Below, in pieces: positions 41,479 to 51,655 of a stretch of 64,000 nt of DNA; the stretch's first letter is position 1; the number at the start of each line of letters is the position of its first letter. The DNA lies in assembly GCA_037176885.1 (NCBI GenBank), contig JAWWNJ010000221.1:1-64000 (forward strand). The letters run 5' to 3'. This DNA is from Favolaschia claudopus (Eukaryota; Basidiomycota; Agaricomycetes; Agaricales; Mycenaceae). The notes beneath the pieces are model-generated. The model was given only the letters and a program-made list of their open reading frames with translations. It searched no databases and was not told the origin of the DNA. The position numbers were made by a program, and so were the translations under genes.

Positions 41479-42430
41479 TATTTAGCTGTTGATGATGATG
41501 AGATCAATTATCGTGCTCGAGCCGCTGCAAGCGGCTATGGTACACGTTTCTACTGTACTATTCAACAACTATTCAAGAAGACTCGGGCCGTATGTCGTGT
41601 GTGGTCCGGACGGCAGGCGGGGCAGCAGGGCGGGGCAGGCGACTTCGGAGAGGCAGTGGGCGTCATGGGAGGAGCAAATGTGTGTGTGTGGGGGACGAGG
41701 TTTAGGGTAGGGCAATCGGGTGGGATGTGGATTGGAGCGCGCGGGATGGTCTCGCAAGCGGAGTTTTCTCTGACGCTCGGGACGTGGGTGATTGGGTGAC
41801 AAGTCGCCGAGCGGAGTTGTCTCGGACGCTCGGGACTGGGGTGGAGGTTTCATATGGCGAGAAATTGGAAGAGGGGGGGAAGGGCGAGGAGGGGTTGGAT
41901 AGTATGTCATATAATATGGTATGAATGGGATGTGCATAGGCAATAGGGAGGGTATATAATTTGGATTATCATGGGGGATTTTGTAGAGTGGTGTCGTTGT
42001 AGATTGGGAGACGGTTTGTAGCGTGAATATATTGTAGTAAATGTCGGATGCCTTTTTCGTTGGTAAGTAGATAGCCGAGAGACGTCGCTTTGCGGCCGAG
42101 GGCTGCAAGTAAGTGGGTGCGCTGTGTTTTGTAGCGGGTGCAGAAGAGAATGAAGTGTTCGACGTTCTCGCGTCGATGGCAGGTCTGGCAGAGGGGTGAG
42201 TCGGCGCGATGTATTTTGTGTAGCCAAGAGTTCAGGCCCACTGTGTGGGTTCGAAGTTGGACGATGAGGCTAGAGTTTCGTCGTGAGAGGTTAAGCAGGG
42301 GTTTATGGACTGAATGGACCGATGCTATTTTGTCGAGGCGGGTGTATTTTGAATAGCGGGGGGAGGCTTGCCATTCGGCTGTCCAAAGCGAGGTGGTTTG
42401 TGTTTGGAAGGCAGCTTTCGCAGCAGGAAA
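41479..42430 (-). mobile_element. LINE 3' end (RT C-terminus, 3' UTR, hairpin, tail)
   Basis: Minus strand. Coding part to about 41970: LNLSRRNSSLIVQLRTHTVG, WLHKIHRADSPLCQTC and the zinc knuckle CQTCHRRENVEHFILFC typical of LINE RT C-termini. The 3' UTR follows and ends in the hairpin AGCCGCTTGCAGCGGCT, GCTCGAGCACG, then ATTGATCTCATCATCATCAAC as a simple tail (41479-41500). The same end occurs at 55668-55727 and 58888-58945. The 5' side is joined directly to a Helitron helicase fragment at 42430. Confidence 0.8.
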
Positions 42431-42955
42431 ATCTACACTGTTGAATACATGCTCGGGTCCCGGAAAGTCGTCCAAAAGAGTTTGGTTCAAGTCGTCAACA
42501 TCGTCGTTGCGGGCCGATAAGATTGTACGCTCCAAGAAATACTGATCCTGGGGCTCGTCGAGTGGAAGGGTTCCAATTCTGGGGTAGAAGTCGGCAGCTA
42601 GAGACTGGACAGAGTTGGATGGAAGTTTCGTCGAGTCCGGGAGCGTTGCGAGGTCAAGGTTTTTGCCACTTCCAACATCTACCAACCACTCGGCAAGTTC
42701 CTTCTCCTCTCGACTTGCATTAGGACCGCCAAGACGCATGTTCTGATGAGGGAGGTGAATGTCTCGCCACAATCTTGATCGCTGAATGCATGCTCCGACA
42801 ATCTGTTCTCGACCGCCCTTGAGAATAACGGGAATAATTTGCTGGAAGTCTCCTCCAAACACCACCGTGGTTCCTCCAAATGAGCGGCGATCATTGCGCA
42901 AATCCTGCATAGCTCGATCTACAGCTTCCTGTGCAAATCAGTTTTGCATGGTCAT
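42430..42955 (-). pseudogene. Helitron (PIF1-like) helicase fragment fused in frame to LINE
   Basis: Minus-strand residues 1-160 of a 313-codon frame: EAVDRAMQDLRND, FGGTTVVFGGDFQQIIPVIL (helicase motif with GGDF-Q), SRLWRDIHLPHQNMRL, DFPGPEHVFNSVD. These match the helicase part of Rep/helicase proteins of Helitrons. At VFNSVD the sequence switches without a stop to LINE RT. The Rep domain and the rest of the helicase are absent. Confidence 0.75.
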
Positions 42956-43199
42956 TGCGCTAATGAGCGCCTATCCGAACTTAATAATAATAAATTTCCA
43001 TTTTGATAGTATGTAACTGCACGCCGTTTACGGCGTATGATGCTACTCTAAACATGAGACTTTACCATTGTGCATGTATATATGTGGGAGTGGTTTTTGT
43101 GGGTTTGAAAAGGGTAATCCCGTGGTGAGATGGAGCATAAAATCAAGATTACGTGAGGGTGAAAAGGCAAGAGGAGGGAGGCAGGGATTGGTGGCGTCA

Positions 43200-43540
43200 G
43201 GAGAGCTATTCGTAAGGGAACAGCGGCCCTGACGCATGGTGCTCGGCTGCGATACTGCTGCGATGCAACTGCGATGCGTCGAAGAATCGACTGACGGACG
43301 GGACAGGCAGGATCAGTAGACCTGTGCTGCCCGCCGCATCCCCGGAGGGCGCATTTGAGCACGATGTGGGAGCATCCATTGGGGTTGGCACGGCAGGGGG
43401 ACTTGTGGGGGCAGGGGCAGTCAGAGGTGGGATGGTCGGAGGCGCAATTGCCGCAAACAGCAGAGCGTTTGCACTGTGCAGCGATGTGTCCAAAACGGTG
43501 GCAGTTGAAGCTTGAAGCACTGTAGGGGCTGGGGGCAGTA
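43200..43540 (-). pseudogene. LINE ORF1 zinc-knuckle fragment
   Basis: Minus strand encodes (in two frames) the Cys/His-rich ORF1 C-terminus ending HIVLKCALRGCGGQHRSTDP, ACPVRQSILRR. The parallel sequence at 59107-59466 reads CALPGCGGSHRATDLACPSR. Broken by at least one frameshift near 43350. Together with 41479-42430 it may be one LINE with an internal replacement. Confidence 0.65.
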
Positions 43541-45035
43541 CTTCTCTGTAACCGTGTCGTTATCTCTCGCCAATCAACGATGTCGTATGTTTGTTTTCGT
43601 GTGTCTCTGGCACTGTGTCAACCTCTCTTCCTCCCACACCGTTCTCCCTCTCATCCTCACTCTTCCACCCATGAACACGACGACTGCTCCCTTCCTCGAC
43701 ACCGCTGAAGACGACGAGATTAACAAGGGAGGAGATACTGTCCGCCGCAACGTGAGCCCTCTGATTCTGTTTGTTTATCGCGCATTCCAGGGGTAAAAAT
43801 GGGAAGAATTGTTGTAAAGAGGAGAAGTTGACATTTTCCAGTCCATTGATAATCTACCTAGGCTTAGTTACATTTAACTTACTTTTAGTCGTAAGTTACT
43901 CAACATGCAAATGGCGATTTTCTTAATTGAAAACTTTGAGTCTAAACACAATATTATGAATGGACTTAGACTGGGCTGTTTCTTGTCAGAAATTATCTGC
44001 CTTTCGACAGGTGAAATCGACGGAAACGCGATGTTACGAGAGATTTGGCTCACCATCGCGTCCACAGGCCGGTAAACGCCGAATCACAAGGGCGCGAATC
44101 GGACTCAGATGCCGAGGTGCCGCCGGCAATCGCCCAGGAGGCGTGCAGTAGGCGTTGGGACGGCGGAGTAGGCGTTCGGCCCGCGCAATAGGCGCTCGCG
44201 CCATCAATAGGCGTTCGTGAGCGCCTAATGATACTAGAGTAAAGTTGGGCCCGATACCCGATACTGACGTAGGTTTTGTATGCCGGTGTCCCGGCCTACA
44301 GGTGGGGGATCCGGAGCTTGTGCGAATCCGAATATTTAACAAGATGAGGCAGTAGGGTAGGTTTAAGAAGTACATATGGTTGCAGCCAACACTTCATGAC
44401 AAGCCGTAATTTTGGTCGAATCCACTCCAGATTGCAGATTCAGAACCGCAGAATGTGGTTTTATTAGTAAAATTTTTGTTTCGAGGGAGTTGTACCGTGG
44501 GAAAATAAAACGCGAAATTTGGTCGAGGTTCAGAAAGAAAATAGGCTTGGAAGTGTTGTGAGTGGATAAGAAGGTGCAAAAAAATCCCCAAGCTGACATT
44601 TGGTGCAAAATATGGGTTTTCTTGTGCTGGAGGACCAAAACAGGAAGGTGATTGACATACACAGCCACCGGATAGAGCCCGGCCCGGGATCAAAAGCGCG
44701 AAATCTGTGTGTGAAAAACATTTTTTGCAGTTTTCAAACTTTTAGTCCAGTAGGTGTCTAGGTACGTCTCTTCTGATGCTTTCTGCACAGTTTCAGGAAA
44801 ATCCACGTTAAACTGGGGCACTAGTAGCGATTTCCAAATCGGGTAAAAAGTTTGTCACGAAGTGTTGGCCGCAACCAAGGGGGTCCAACGATAAGAAATG
44901 ATGACATCACGTAGGGGAGGGGGGGGGGTCCCTCGGGGTTCCGACTACCGAACTTTGGCTTAAAGACAGGAATTTTGAAAGAGGTATGACTGGCTCTATT
45001 GATGGAATCCTCGCCGTATCTAACAGATAAACCTG
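43541..45035. other. Stretch without recognised gene
   Basis: Short plus frame near 43671-43800 (MNTTTAPFLDTAEDDEINKG) is not recognised. 44140-44230 has four to five TAGGCGTT/TAGGCGCT motifs. 44878-44932 carries GGGGGTCCAACGATAAGAA and a G-rich run, the inverse of 37843-37892. Confidence 0.35.
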
Positions 45036-48000
45036 ATGATGCGATGGTATCTCAACATCTCAGCTTTATTCTGTCCACGGTGAGAAGTCAATGAATCGTT
45101 TTCATAATTTTAAACTTGAATCACAAAGTAGCTCTTGGTTACGATAACTGCAATCAGCTCGAATCCCAAGCTCATTGCCTGCGCCGAAGAAGCGTGGAGG
45201 AACGTCAATGTAGACCAATTATTTGAAGTCTTGGACAATCATCCAATCTTCTTTGTACGTTTTAAATTGTGAGCAGTTTGTCAGCTAAAGACCCAGCGAT
45301 ATTTAGAAACGGCCACGCGATGTTTTGGCTGAATTTGCAACGGAAAAGGTGAAGATAATTACTAATGAGTGGCCCATCAAAAGCTGATCATACTTATTCC
45401 AAGTTTCTGGAATGGTGGCTCGGGGAAGAGATCGTGCGCCGGCTCAAAACGGTAAATCTTCGGATTGAAGTACTGTGTCATCGTATACCAAGTTAACAGT
45501 TATTCCCGTCAATACAAGAGCTTTGTGCATCGAGGACTAAATTACACGAGACTCAAAAGGCGTGGACGACAATGGGATCGGATGAGCTGCCCACTCTTTT
45601 AATCAAGGTACCGTCACCAGGGCATGGGTCGTCTCCTCCAGTACAGCCGGGCCCTTGTCCCATAATCCTGAACGAGCAGCAAGTGCAAAATCTTAAAGTG
45701 ACGGAAATTGAGGCCTCCCTGGCAACCTTCCGTACTTGTTGGAGGGCACCCCCAAAGTGCCGCCACTGCCGCAGTACTGCCGCCGGTTGCCGCCAGTGAC
45801 CGCCAAGAGCGTTGGTAAAAGTGCCGCTATGGAGGCGGCACTTTTGTCACAATGTCACACTGCTGCCACCAAACCCTTCGTTTGAGCGCTGCCGCTGCCG
45901 CCCACAAACCGGAGCTGTAAAGTACATGCTATAGAATATAAATTAAACAAGTTTTTAATTTTGACCTCATGCCTAAAGTAGGGTCTTCCTCGACTTCTTG
46001 TACTATTGTAGCTCAACGCCGTCAACGCGTCAACATCAACAACGCGTGATCGTGAGATGGTTGTGATAACCATCACGACGCGTCGCGCTGTCCTCTCTCT
46101 CCTCCCACATCCTCATCCCATGCCTGAGCAGCGCGAGACGGCCGCCTCTGGCAAGGTGGCCAAAGAAGGCATCAAGAAGGCTTTGGAGGAAGATGCCGAC
46201 CTCACTCTAGAAGGCATCTATGCCGATGCTACTGCTGCTGAGGCTAAGCAAGAAGAAGCCCCAGAGCGCGCTCAGTCTGGTCTCGTCTACGAACTCAACC
46301 CTGCATCTACCATTGTGAGGGGCAGTGAAAGCCACCAAACTTCAGTCTACCCCGAGGTCATGAAGTACGACATTGAGAACAACTACCCACCTCTCCCATA
46401 CCCACCCTCCTTCAAACGGCTTGTTCTGACTGGCGTCCAAACAACACATCGTGCTCTGATCTTGAACCTGGGTATGCTTAATCTTATGGTACGAGTGGTG
46501 AGCTGTGCCATTCCATTCTTACGCGACATAAAACCGATAAGGTTGCCTTCCATACCGAACAGAGGTCCTGCAGCTGGCGGCAAATCATTCATCTCGTCTG
46601 AATTCGGCTTTGAATCAATACAGACGGGAAATAATAACGTAGACTGGTAACATACAAATTGGTACTTCTGCCGGTCCTGTGGGTTCCACCCACGTTCGTA
46701 CAACGCGCCGGACAAAGCCCTGCGAGTTTACTTAGACAGATTGCATTGTTATCCTCAGTATTCTGGCATACCAGCATCGTTGCCAAGGAAGAGGAAAGAG
46801 AGGAGATTATTTGGCTTTGTTGTTTGATGTACCTTAACTAACCCTAGCCGTCCGATTCCTCTGCATTGGCATCGGGGTCATCTTCTTCCTCCCCAGCACT
46901 GTCCACAGGAGTACTTTGTTTTGAACCAGCGGATGATATAAACGCTAAATTACCAAGTACAAAAGAATTGAGTCTCAACAAAACAATGAATTAAGGATCT
47001 CACCGTCTCTGAATTCGCCCTCGCCTTGCGGTTCATGTCTAGCATCAGCTGAGTGCTGAGAATGCATGATCAGTGCAAGGGGTTTTTTGATTCACGAAGA
47101 AACTCACCACCGAAAATCCACGGTCGCTGAATATTTGCATTTGCGAGGCGGCAGTGTTCGGCTCGTTCTCATTGTATGAGCGGTTCGAGTGGTCGGAGTC
47201 CGAGTCGTCCTGAAGGAGTACTGTCAATATTGTCATCGCATGGATCGACTCAGGCCGAACTTACCACGACTGGGGCAATTGCGAAAGTATCTGCAGTTCG
47301 CACTTGGAACCGAGGATTGAAATCTGCAAATGCAAGCGACCCGTCGGGCTTCAGCGCTGTCGAATGAGTGAATGTGGTGTGTGTATGAACACCATAGTTG
47401 ACAAAAACATAACCGCCCGCAAATTGAAACAGTGATGTTTCGACGTTGCAGGACGTTAAACTCGACCGGCATTCTACGCATTTTTCTTCCAGCTGGCGAA
47501 AGCGCTCGATCTTGCGAGCCGCCGGAACAAGATGCATAGAACAATTACTTCCTTGGCACTTGATAGCACCTAAGCAGCGCCGCCGTGTTTCCCGCCCTTT
47601 CAGCCAAGTCTTTGCACGGCTGCTTCCCTTGGTACGGGTTGTTTCCATAACCCAGTTCGTTCCCAGGTCCTGCGTAGCGTGAAACTGTTCTGCTGTTAAT
47701 GAGAATCGGAGATCTCCGTCTGGCCAGCAATCCCAGGTAAACAGTGTTTCAGGAATAACCTCGGAACTGTGAGACGACGCTACGTTCGTACAAATCATCA
47801 GTCATGAGGAGCGAGATATGATTAGAGAGAGAGCAAACCTGTTAAGTTTGATTTCGATTTACGACGTGCCGCAGCGGAGTTATCAGGAGTTGTAGCGGTA
47901 GAAGCAGGAGCATTGGAGTTGTCGATGGCGGGAATTTCAGTCGCAGGGGATCGATCGTTCCCTCTCAGACGTTCGAGCGCATCAACAGGGACTCGAACCA

Positions 48001-49573
48001 TACCGATGAGGTTGCCTGAAAAACCCGTTTGAATGTTAGATCTGCGGGAAAAGAAGATTGAATAAAACTTGCCGTTTTCATCGAAGTACGGAACGAGTTG
48101 TGGAGCTCGGGGCCTTGTCAAGTATTCGTAGATAGTTTTGACAGCCCAGATGATTCGGTTCAGATTGCTCAGGACGAGGCAGACAACCAGAGTATAATAG
48201 AGAAGATCAGGCATATTTGGCAGCAAGAAGAGACTCGGTAATAAGAGGAGCCAAGGGTTTCAGTTTCATTGTAAGACAGGGGCAGCAATGAGAGACGGTG
48301 CCAATGCATATAAATAAGAGCTTTTTCATATCATTGAGGCTGAGGTGGATCGAGTAGAAAAGCAGTTCATCCAGGTGCAAAATCACACAGTGCAAGACTT
48401 TGAATTCAACAGTCGGTGACATATGTGAATTTGCAAGAGTTGAACAAGAGTTTAAAAAAAAGCAGATGCTATAGTAGGCGTCATTAGAATCCGCGGAGAA
48501 CGCTGACATTGAAGCGAGTTGACGAGGAGCGGCCAGTCGTGCGCGTTGGGAGAAAGAATCTGCTGCCGGCAGCACCTGTCAAAACCAGATAGGCGCAAAG
48601 CTGAACTTCTTCGCAAAATGGGACCACCATTATTCAACGGCTCAATCAAATACAGCATATGCTAAAGGTATCCTGGTTCTCATTCCATTCCCCCCTTCTA
48701 TGTTGGCCAATAATTGCGAAAAGTCGGCTCAAGTTGTGTTACGTACCTTTCTCTGGAGAAAGGTACGTAATTGAACCGATAACTAAATCAAATGTAGCAC
48801 AATGGAAATACTCGATATGCATTATTGAACAACATTACTGGGTATTATGGCTCTCAGAGTATCCCTAGAGCTATTGAACTCAAGCACTAAAATTTGGCGG
48901 CAGTATTGAAAGTGCCGCCAAACTGCCGCCAGTGTCACAACTATGTCACACTGCCGCCGCAAAAGCTGCCGCCATCCAAATTCTCAAAGTGCCGCCAGTA
49001 CAAAAATGTGGCGGCACTTTCACAAACTGCCGCCATCGCTGCCGCCTCCAACTGCCGCCACTGCCGCTGACTACCGCCACTGCCGCCATCTCGTGCGCCA
49101 ATTATTTACATAAAGTGCCGCCATCGCCGCCACTGTCTTAACTTCGACACCGATTCTCCCTATGTAGTTAGCCAGTATTCAGACAATATATGTAGAACAT
49201 TAAATTAGCTATCTAATGGTACATGTACCACTGCGTGTATTCGATGTAATACTTGAGCTCGACCTCAATGGATGTTGTGCCGCCAAGCTGCCGCCTCAAA
49301 GCGCCGCCAAATGACGCCTTGGCGGCAGTTTGGCGGCAGTGGCGGCATATTCACCCCGCCCCTTGTTGGAGGACTGGCATGACGGTCATACCTCGGGCGT
49401 ATCGTCTCAAACGAAAAGCCCAGAAACTGGCCGCTCTCCGAAAGGCGACTGCCGAATACTCCCAGCTCCGAGCGCAACGCAAGTACCATGATATTGATGG
49501 TGACACGCTAGTTGCCGGTAGCAGGCGTCAGTCGGCTCAAATGCTGGACTTCGATGTGGATGAGCTCGCTTGA
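45036..49573 (+). CDS. Hypothetical host gene split by a 3.6-kb insertion
   Basis: Exons 45036-45079, 45158-45254, 45307-45348, 45404-45451, 45500-45607, 45647-45745, then resuming at 49373-49573 (TGA). Introns are 39-78 bp GT-AG. After the first junction all exons are phase 0. Segments: NPKLIACAEEAWRNVNVDQL, KRPRDVLAEFATEK, FLEWWLGEEIVRRLKT, PIILNEQQVQNLKVTEIEAS. The last exon is cut after ...TFRTCWR; the continuation TGMTVIPRAYRLKRKAQKLA, ALRKATAEYSQLRAQRKYHD is in frame if the insertion and one 11-bp direct repeat are removed, giving about 212 aa. Lys/Arg/Ala-rich C-terminus suggests a helical basic tail. Function unknown; the start codon is the first ATG after a possible acceptor and is uncertain. 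Confidence 0.65.
46120..46650 (+). CDS. Hypothetical protein in the composite element
   Basis: 176 codons from MPEQRETAASGKVAKEGIKK. The N-terminal third is acidic and helical (ALEEDADLTLEGIYADATAA), the middle has PEVMKYDIENNYPPLPYPPS, and the C-terminal third is less convincing and may be intronic or antisense. No domain recognised. It faces the zinc-finger gene, 3' ends 193 bp apart. Confidence 0.4.
   Translation: MPEQRETAASGKVAKEGIKKALEEDADLTLEGIYADATAAEAKQEEAPERAQSGLVYELNPASTIVRGSESHQTSVYPEVMKYDIENNYPPLPYPPSFKRLVLTGVQTTHRALILNLGMLNLMVRVVSCAIPFLRDIKPIRLPSIPNRGPAAGGKSFISSEFGFESIQTGNNNVDW
46844..48214 (-). CDS. WRKY-GCM1-like zinc-binding protein with N-terminal membrane segment
   Basis: Six exons on the minus strand: 48214-48073, 48015-47839, 47779-47265, 47209-47108, 47055-47004, 46944-46844; 362 aa, all phases agree. 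Intron 1 is GC-AG (GCAAGT donor). Residues 1-25 are hydrophobic (LLYYTLVVCLVLSNLNRIIW), a likely membrane anchor or signal. Exon 3 encodes WVMETTRTKGSSRAKTWLKG, RRRCLGAIKCQGSNCSMHL, CVECRSSLTSC and YGVHTHTTF, i.e. C-x4-C, C-x2-C and H-x-H spacing like the WRKY-GCM1 zinc fingers found in transcription factors and transposon proteins. The C-terminus is acidic (DDSDSDHSNR, GEEEDDPDANAEESD). DNA binding is inferred; the hydrophobic N-terminus is odd for a nuclear factor. Confidence 0.65.
48887..49140. repeat. GCCGCC-rich array
   Basis: More than fifteen GCCGCC or GGCGGC motifs in both orientations, interspersed with CACTTTCA and GTCACAACTATGTCACACTG. Closely resembles the left end of the composite element (45750-45885), which has GTCACAATGTCACACTG. 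It may be an independent copy of the same MITE inside the unit. Confidence 0.8.
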
Positions 49574-50194
49574 CTTTTAGGCTTCACTATGTTTACTTAC
49601 ATACGGGGGTAAAGCTGTTTTCTCACGCTTATTCCATAGTCCGGTTATTCCATATGGAGAAACAAGGGGCTTTGAAATGTGAAATAGTTGAATTATGTCA
49701 GAATATGACAGAAGAGCCAATTCTGAGTAGGATTCCACTCTACTGGCGCGCACCCTTGTTTTGTTGCCTCAAGGCCGGTCTACGCACATTTGATGAAGCG
49801 GAAAAAAAAAAAAAAAATCGTTGGGCGGTGGCTGTCAGAGAGGAAACTCTTCATTCAAAGCGCCGCTAATTGGGCGAGAAACAGCTGTTTTCTTGAGTTG
49901 AAGAGCCTCCGAAGCGCACAATCCTATGAAGACTCCGAACACAACAACCCAGATAGCTTCGGATCATCGTTTTGATCGCAAGCCTGGTGATGGCCTAAAT
50001 TTGATTTTATTTGAGAGAGTGTTTCTCTCGCATTTCTGCTCGACCTTCGCCAGGAAAGTAATCAATATTGATCACAGCACATTGTCACAAGCATAAATCT
50101 GTCTCAAATCCACGAATTTGGACCGCGAACTGTCCCGAAACCCACACTTAGCAACCAAGATTGGCATCAAAACCTCGAAGCACAACCTCGCCAA
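49574..50194. other. Stretch without recognised gene
   Basis: Contains a 16-bp A run near 49802. Plus frames (49570-49869, 49790-49975) show no domain. Confidence 0.35.
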
Positions 50195-50620
50195 TTGGCA
50201 AATCCTCATACCTCACCCTTCGTACCCAAACCACGGGCCTTGCGAGGCGAGCAAAAGACGGGTCATCCGTCGCCGTCCGACTCGTCACACGGCTCCTCGA
50301 GCTCGAGTTCTCACTCCAGCTCTCCAAGCGATGACGAGTCTGGATCACGACGACACCAGTCTACCCCGCGCAAGTCTGGGAAACGTAAGCGAGGCTCCAG
50401 ACGAAAGCAGAGAATACTTCTGAAGCCAATCCCACCTTCGAGGTACAACGGTGAACCTGATGCGAGTAAGATTCACCGCTTCGCGAGAGAAGCTGCGACT
50501 TACGTTAAAATGGGTCGCGTACCGAAGGCGAAGCAAGTCTTCTTTATTTCCTATTACTTGAATGGGAATGCGCTGGATTTTTACAATCAGGTTGTTGTCA
50601 AAGACGAAAAATCGCGGTAA
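50195..50620 (+). pseudogene. Ty3-type gag fragment
   Basis: Ser-rich low-complexity N-terminus, a basic stretch (SGKRKRGSRRKQR), then ILLKPIPPSRYNGEPDASKI, HRFAREAATYVKMGRVPKAK, YYLNGNALDFYNQVV, a gag N-terminal region common in basidiomycete Ty3 elements. The similarity ends at about 50618 (a GTAAG follows) and no pol is adjacent. Confidence 0.7.
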
Positions 50621-51655
50621 GTCGATTGGTACGGCGCCATTGCATACAGTGGCTCTTACCTCTCACTCCAACCCATGGAATAATCAAAGGACAGAGGGCA
50701 GTGCCAGCCGCTCAAAACTCTTTCGAAGCAAATACTTTTGAAGTCGACGCAATTCAGTCCAACTATGGTAAGGAAGATAAGTATTGACTGGAGTCGACAC
50801 CTTTATGCCTTCTTCAAAGCCGTATCAATGGGCCTGATTGTTTCATTGGCGCGCGACCGACTATAGATGGACATTCGTTTGATTGATTTTTTTGTTTGAC
50901 AAGATATATTTTCTTGCTTTCAATAAGCGAGTTAGAAAGGAGGGCGGGAAGGGCGGGAGAAGGGGCGGGGTAGCGAGCAAAGATGTATGGACGTCGCTCA
51001 CCCGACTGCCATTGTCACGCGTGATTCTGAGTTTACGCGGTAACTTAACCGGCGGGCCCGATCAGGCCCTAAGCGACGACGTTGACTACTCCCAAGACCC
51101 CGGATACTATGGTGCGTAGACAGACCACCACCCGTGCGAACCTTTCCTAATACAGTGGCTGTCGTCCAAATCCGGTAGCCATGCTCGGCCATTTTGACCG
51201 ACATAATGCGCCAAATGTTTGCAGACGGAGTATTGCTTCATTCTTACGCCCGGAAACCACCCAGGAGCCTAATAAAATAGTAATACTCAATCTTGTAGGA
51301 GCAGTTGGCCTTCCAATATGCGGGGATGCACCCGAATAATCAGGGGCTTGCCCGATTCGAGGGTTCTTGGGCAAGAAAAAATTCTTTATGGTTGTCATAG
51401 GTTATAAAGTTACATTTCATTATCTTCAGAACCATAAGCCTCATGTTTAATGACCGCAAGTTGGTTGTAAACAGGTTTTGGATCAAAGAAAGTTCAGGCG
51501 AAGACCCCGAACTCACGTCACGTAATGAAGGAGTCCATATCCGGAATTACGGTTTCCGTGACCCCTTGAAAGATGCAACACGCGGTGACCTACTTGACGC
51601 CGTTTTCCAGCTAGACCCCTTCAAGGCTCCCCTGCCTGTCGCTCCTTTCACCTCC
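50621..51655. other. Stretch without gene; repeat-end motif at 51036-51073
   Basis: G-rich stretch 50935-50975. CGGTAACTT...CCGGCGGGCCCGATCAGG ends in CCTAAG (51036-51073), shared with 40560-40595 and partly 59860-59882. The last few hundred bases upstream of 51656 should hold the MFS promoter; the frame of exon 1 is open back to 51443 but lacks an earlier convincing start. Confidence 0.45.

Larger units (their letters stand above)
45746..49361. mobile_element. Composite element with GCCGCC-rich ends carrying a zinc-finger gene
   Basis: Bounded by an 11-bp direct repeat CTTGTTGGAGG (45735-45745 and 49362-49372), of which 8-9 bp are probably the target duplication (hAT-like). The left end (AAAGTGCCGCCACTGCCGC) and right end (GCGGCAGTGGCGGCATA) are inverted. 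Dense GCCGCC arrays fill both ends, with a third array at 48887-49140. Cargo: an unknown ORF (46120-46650) and an intact-looking WRKY-GCM1-like gene (46844-48214). No transposase seen. Excision in silico restores the host frame. The exact boundary within the direct repeat is ambiguous. Confidence 0.75.

Noticed and set aside
42430..42955. Host PIF1 DNA helicase gene
   Set aside because: Only a short segment with Helitron-type helicase motifs is present, fused to LINE sequence; no ATP-binding motif or complete core.
48740..48772. Palindrome GTACCTTTCTCTGGAGAAAGGTAC considered as a terminator or regulatory hairpin
   Set aside because: Perfect hairpin, but no gene end or promoter next to it; function not supportable in a eukaryotic context.
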